From: Berberis thunbergii
Taxonomy: Eukaryota > Streptophyta > Magnoliopsida > Ranunculales > Berberidaceae
Reading direction: 5' to 3'
NCBI GenBank assembly: GCA_003290165.1
Contig: QNQO01000592.1
Location: 248,001 to 312,000 of the forward strand
Length of the DNA: 64,000 bases
The translations under genes were made by a program, and so were the position numbers. This document shows, in pieces, positions 60,161-64,000 of the stretch; position 1 is the stretch's first letter; every line of letters begins with the position of its first letter. The notes below the pieces were generated by a model. That model worked only from the letters and a program-made list of their open reading frames with translations. It did not search any database and was not told the DNA's origin.

Positions 60161-60774
60161 AAAAAAAGAGAAAGCGAAATTAGGTTATTGTTTCAGTGAT
60201 GGATTCAAACATTGATTATGGAGGAAGGACTGAAATGGAGTTCAAATCACATGTTTTGTTGATCTTCAACTTCATTTGGAACTTATTTGGAGGTGGAGAT
60301 GGGAAAAAGAGAAAGAGATAAGAATTCAGGGGTGGGGAGGGATGGTGCGGCCAACAGCGAAGTGGGGTTTATTCCTAAGAAGGTAGGAGAAGAAGAAACA
60401 AATAAGAAGAGGAAGAGAGGTGCAGCTAGTGCTAGCGGATGAGGAGGCAGTGATGTTGTTCGTGATTGAGAAGAGAAGCGGTGGTGGTTTTTTTTTTTTT
60501 TTTTTTTTAGTGGTGGTGTGAATTATTATTTCCATATATATCCAACAAATCTGTTGTGTGTTCAACTCGAAAATTATTTTTAATAACACACAAATCAGAG
60601 CAGGCCTACCAATAAAATAAAATCTAACAAGTATAATGCCTACTTTTAAGTCGATGGAATACTAAACTACAAATTTTTAGGCACCTTGTTGTGTGTATAA
60701 TAATTGACTAGTATTTCACTAAAATAATGGTGGGGTGTGATGATACAATATGTTCAACTGATCATACTAGTAGC

Positions 60775-61670
60775 CCAGGGACGGATTTACGTGGGATTTA
60801 TGATTATATTTTTTTTGGTTTTTTACAATTTGTCAATACTGTGATGTCGATGACGTTATCTTATCCCACCCTTTCCTTTCTCCCTTAGTTCTTTGCGACG
60901 CCGACACTGACGACTTTGCCCCGCCCATTTCTTCTTTCTGCTCCTTTTAGTTGTTTATTATGAGACCGCCGACATTGACAACTGCTTGCTTACTCTTTTT
61001 TCCTCTTCCTCCCTCTGCTTATTTTATTTTATTTTTTCACCATTGGCACTAGCCATTAGTAACCTCAATCTCTCTTGTCTGCTTTGAAGAAGAAGAAGAT
61101 TTTTTTAAGTATTTTCTTCAAATGAATTCGTATATCGAGGTTTAGTTTTATATTTTATTCATAAGATTTTTCTGGAGATACATGAAAAATTAGATCCATT
61201 AATTTTTCAATTTTGATAAACGTGAGTCTTTTGACAGTTAACGCACGTTAACTGTTAGTCCTGAAGGAGACTACAATAGTGATTAATGTTGGGGGTAATC
61301 TCTAATTACCTATTTTTAATAGGGGCGACAAATTGCAAATAACCTAATTTTGTTGGTAAACATATAATTTTATATTTAAAATTAATTTTTTCCCCTTAAC
61401 TTTATATACTAATTTGATTTGTCCTTCATACATTTATCTTTTATGCTCCTACAAAGTAGCTTGTTGGATCTATTTTTTTTCCTCCATAGATTAGATGGAG
61501 TTGTTTAGCAATCAATGTTTTATATAATTATTTATATACTGTTTAAATTAAAAAAATTATATTAACATAATTAATTATTATATTATTATTAATTATAATT
61601 CATCAATCCGTCTTCTTGCAACAAAAATCTTGACTTCGTCACTGTCAGTAGTCACTGCGATTTATATTTT
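60775..61670. mobile_element. insertion in duplication D, possibly hAT-like
   Basis: Absent from the first copy. The left end reads CAGGGACGGATTTACG and the right end, inverted, reads CAGTGACGAAGTCAAG, a weak terminal inverted repeat. CTAGTAGC and TCAGTAGT near the ends could be a decayed target duplication. The interior is AT-rich and non-coding. Ends and type are uncertain. Confidence 0.4.
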
Positions 61671-61928
61671 CTCAGGTATCCCCTTGTCCTTTGTGATATA
61701 TTGGAAGCAATGACCACATCCTCTCGCTTTCTAAAAGAATCACCACCTTCCTTTGTCCAAATTATGTTTTGAACCGACAGAGAAAAATAAGTTCATATTA
61801 AAAAAACAAAGAAACTAATAAATAAATCTAATCCATTTTTAAGACCATTTTAAGCACCAGTACAAAGGTAATGAGAACACTCTCAGCTCTCTTTATACCC
61901 TCCTGTTAATCCCAAAGCTTTTAATTTA

Positions 61929-62100
61929 GGATCTAGCTAGCTGTCGAGGTTTTGGGCGAAGACACAGCGAGGGAATTTTTTGGGATGTGTGTGTGAAAAG
62001 TTAATGCTCACATTCCGAGAAGGATGGACGGTTTTCACTCCATCCACCTCATTTCCCTCACTGTTTTCTTCGTCCAAAACCTCGACATTTAGAATTTCAC
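61929..62100. mobile_element. foldback MITE copy 4
   Basis: A 172-bp element starting GGATCTAGCTAGCTGTCGAGG and ending CCTCGACATTTAGAATTTCAC, with a perfect 9-bp duplication TTTAATTTA (61920-61928 and 62101-62109). The first copy of duplication D reads AAAGCCTTTTTATGCACA without it near 59960-59977, an empty site. The arms (CGAGGTTTTGGGCGAAGACA) differ in sequence from copies 1, 3 and 5 but keep the same plan. Confidence 0.9.
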
Positions 62101-62280
62101 TTTAATTTATGCACAGTTTTTCTACTTCCATTTTCTTTCTGTCTTTAGCTTATTTTATTGTTTTCATTATCTTCAAAGTAAAAAAGAAAAAGGTAAAAAG
62201 TTTCATTTAAAGTCTAATAAAAACTACACACATTGGAAGTAAAAAAAATGTTGTTTATTTTAAGACTTAACTTAATTAGC

Positions 62281-63049
62281 TGTAAGCCTTGATTAAATTC
62301 AGAAATTGATCGAGTCAAAGGTAGTCAGGTTAGTTGAGTAAGTGTAGATAGGTTAGTTGGGCAATGCACTGGTGATTTGACTTCCATGTCATGTGTGCGA
62401 TACTCACCAGTAAGGCAATAACATGCCCCCCTTTCTAAAAAAAAAAAAAAAAAAAATTCACACCAAATATTCGGCATTTCATAAGAGAATTCCAAAAAAA
62501 AAAACTATTTATATAATTTTCTCTTATTAGTAAATTTCATACCATTCAAATATAAAATAAATGTCATTGATATTTCATTCAATACACATCAACAACACCT
62601 TTGGTTAGACTTTGATCCATGCTACATGTCCAACATTTACCCATGCAATCACCCCAACTATAGCAAAAAAATTTCAACTCACCAACTTCCTTTCTTAGCA
62701 GATATTTTTGGTGAAGAGTCGATACAACAATTACAGCAAACCCGTGAATTCTTAAAACGCTGCAATTATAAGGGTACCAATGGGTATCAGCGGTAGGTTT
62801 AGAGCGGATAAAATCACAAGTCCAGTATTCAAATCCTACTCATGACATTTGAGATGAGAAAGGTTAAAAATGTATTTAATCCAACAACCATGTTCAACCA
62901 TTTATTTGACCATCATCAGACCATGTTCAACTTCGTGTCTCCTCACCTAACTCTTAGCGTACTTCGTAAGTTAACATTTGCATCTCAAAAAAATATCCAT
63001 ATTACTCTAAACCTTTCCGACAAAACCTCACAATGTTTTATTTGCTTAT
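62281..63049. other. gene-free DNA
   Basis: AT-rich with an A run near 62439-62457. No coding segment or element was recognised. Confidence 0.45.
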
Positions 63050-63226
63050 GAGTGAGGCTAGAGAGCGAGGAAACGGGCGAGGAAACGAGTGAGGAGAGGG
63101 ACGTGGCGGGGTGGAAGTCGTCCACCCCGCTCGAGATGTGTGTCGCAATTTTTTGTGTGTGCATCCCGAGCAGGGTGGACTCCACGTCCCTCTCCTCGCT
63201 GGTTTCCTCGACATTTAGAATTCCCC
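63050..63226. mobile_element. foldback MITE copy 5
   Basis: A 177-bp element starting GAGTGAGGCTAGAGAGCGAGG and ending CCTCGACATTTAGAATTCCCC. It is flanked by TTTGCTTAT (63041-63049) and GTTGCTTAT (63227-63235), a 9-bp duplication with one mismatch. The arms share GAGGAGAGGGACGTGG; the inner palindrome GGTGGAAGTCGTCCACC is present. Confidence 0.88.
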
Positions 63227-63227
63227 G

Positions 63228-63390
63228 TTGCTTATCTATCACAATTGTCGATGGATATGACGAAGCAAAGAACAACAAAAACAAACAAATAAAAAACATT
63301 TGCTTATCTATCACAATTGTCGATCCACCATGAATTGTGCAACAGGATTTGAGGAAGCAAAGAACAAAAACAAACAAATAAATAGAAGAC
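63228..63390 (+). repeat. two-unit tandem duplication
   Basis: TTGCTTATCTATCACAATTG, followed by TCGAT, occurs at 63228 and again at 63300; each unit runs into an AAGCAAAGAACAA and AACAAACAAATAAA stretch. The spacing is about 72 bp. Confidence 0.8.
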
Positions 63391-64000
63391 AGCGAGAACA
63401 TGTGATGGGCTGGGCCTACCACCTTCTGGCCGCACTGTAATTCACGGCCCCTAGTGTATGACGGGGGCATTACTTAGAGAAGACGATGGGTGCGTATAAA
63501 AGATGAGACGGGGTTTCGAAGAACATCACATGGCTTGTCAGCTTAGTAAAGCAAGGATTTCACGTGTTCATACGTTTAGAGGTCTAATTTGCTGCAAATC
63601 TAAAAAGATGTTTAGTGGTGGTAAGTGAGATTCTCTAAACTTTATTAAAGGGCCCTTAATGAGATCTAATTATTTGGCTGGCAGCAGCTTTGAGATATGT
63701 GTTCAAGCCTTATTGTCCCGGGCCAAATAATTAGATATAGCAGTTTTGAGATATGTGTTTAAGTCTTATTGTCTCAGGCCAAGTCCTAAGATTCGTGTAT
63801 CTTGGATTGGCATGTCTTGAGCTTGAACACCTAATTTATAAGTTTTTTTATTTTATTTTTTGGACCATTGACCATTTTTTTTTCTTTTTGTTAATCTATG
63901 TTTGAAGGCTACATGATTGACCGTATAGAGTTAACCAAATTAGGCCCGTAGGTTACTGTTTTGTTGTCGCTTAATATCCTCGTCACCCTCATCTCACATG
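63391..64000. other. gene-free DNA with a short tandem repeat
   Basis: GCAGCTTTGAGATATGTGTT at 63685 recurs in changed form (GCAGTTTTGAGATATGTGTT) at 63740, giving a two-unit repeat of about 55 bp. No gene was recognised up to the window edge. Confidence 0.5.

Larger units (their letters stand above)
60165..62280. repeat. direct duplication D, second copy
   Basis: Parallel to 58885-60160 but split by about 0.9 kb of unrelated DNA at 60775-61670, and carrying foldback copy 4 at 61929. At the end both copies share a TGTTGTTTATTTTAAGACTTAA string. Confidence 0.85.

Overview
This window is nuclear DNA of a flowering plant, most likely a eudicot. It has intron-containing genes with GT-AG introns, a nuclear gene for a chloroplast NDH subunit, plant gene families (SOP1-type CCCH protein, USP-domain kinase, PLS-type PPR, OPR, THI1) and plant transposons of the LTR, LINE, MULE-type, hAT, PIF/Harbinger and CACTA groups. 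The species cannot be fixed from the sequence.

Layout. 1-1459: end of a decayed LTR retrotransposon on the minus strand. 1953-4013: an element with long terminal inverted repeats (TIRs) carrying a broken thiamine thiazole synthase (THI1) copy. 4390-8160: a decayed LINE. 8181-11812: a second TIR-bounded segment holding a broken PPR gene that is itself interrupted. 12280-15415: an apparently intact four-exon gene for a very acidic protein of unknown function. 16277-16995: NdhM, two exons, minus strand, convergent with the previous gene. 17540-18605: a broken 12-oxophytodienoate reductase (OPR) gene. 19731-37199: a very large SOP1-like CCCH zinc-finger gene on the minus strand, 11 exons, with introns loaded with LINE, hAT and MITE insertions. 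37105-50425: a direct duplication of the 5' end and upstream region of that gene, whose second copy was enlarged by an 8.5 kb CACTA element, a solo LTR and another insertion. 52181-52252: tRNA-Gln(TTG). 53262-56827: a USP-domain receptor-like cytoplasmic kinase, 10 exons, minus strand. 56830-64000: gene-free DNA with a second direct duplication and four copies of a short palindromic transposon family.

Three things stand out. (1) At least five copies of a 170-190 bp foldback element occur here. Three have perfect 9-bp target duplications, each matched by an empty site in a local duplicate; one lies about 57 bp upstream of the SOP1-like start codon. (2) A CACTA element with intact ends and a CCT target duplication carries pieces of at least five unrelated genes, all in the same orientation, and no transposase was recognised. 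(3) The two largest genes each show one or more breaks of reading frame that are either one-base indels in A runs or very short introns.

The neighbouring SOP1-like and USP-kinase genes resemble the neighbouring Arabidopsis genes At1g21580 and At1g21590, suggesting old conserved gene order. This comparison is from memory and needs checking. Coding structures were built by hand from splice signals and phase consistency, so exon ends are predictions.
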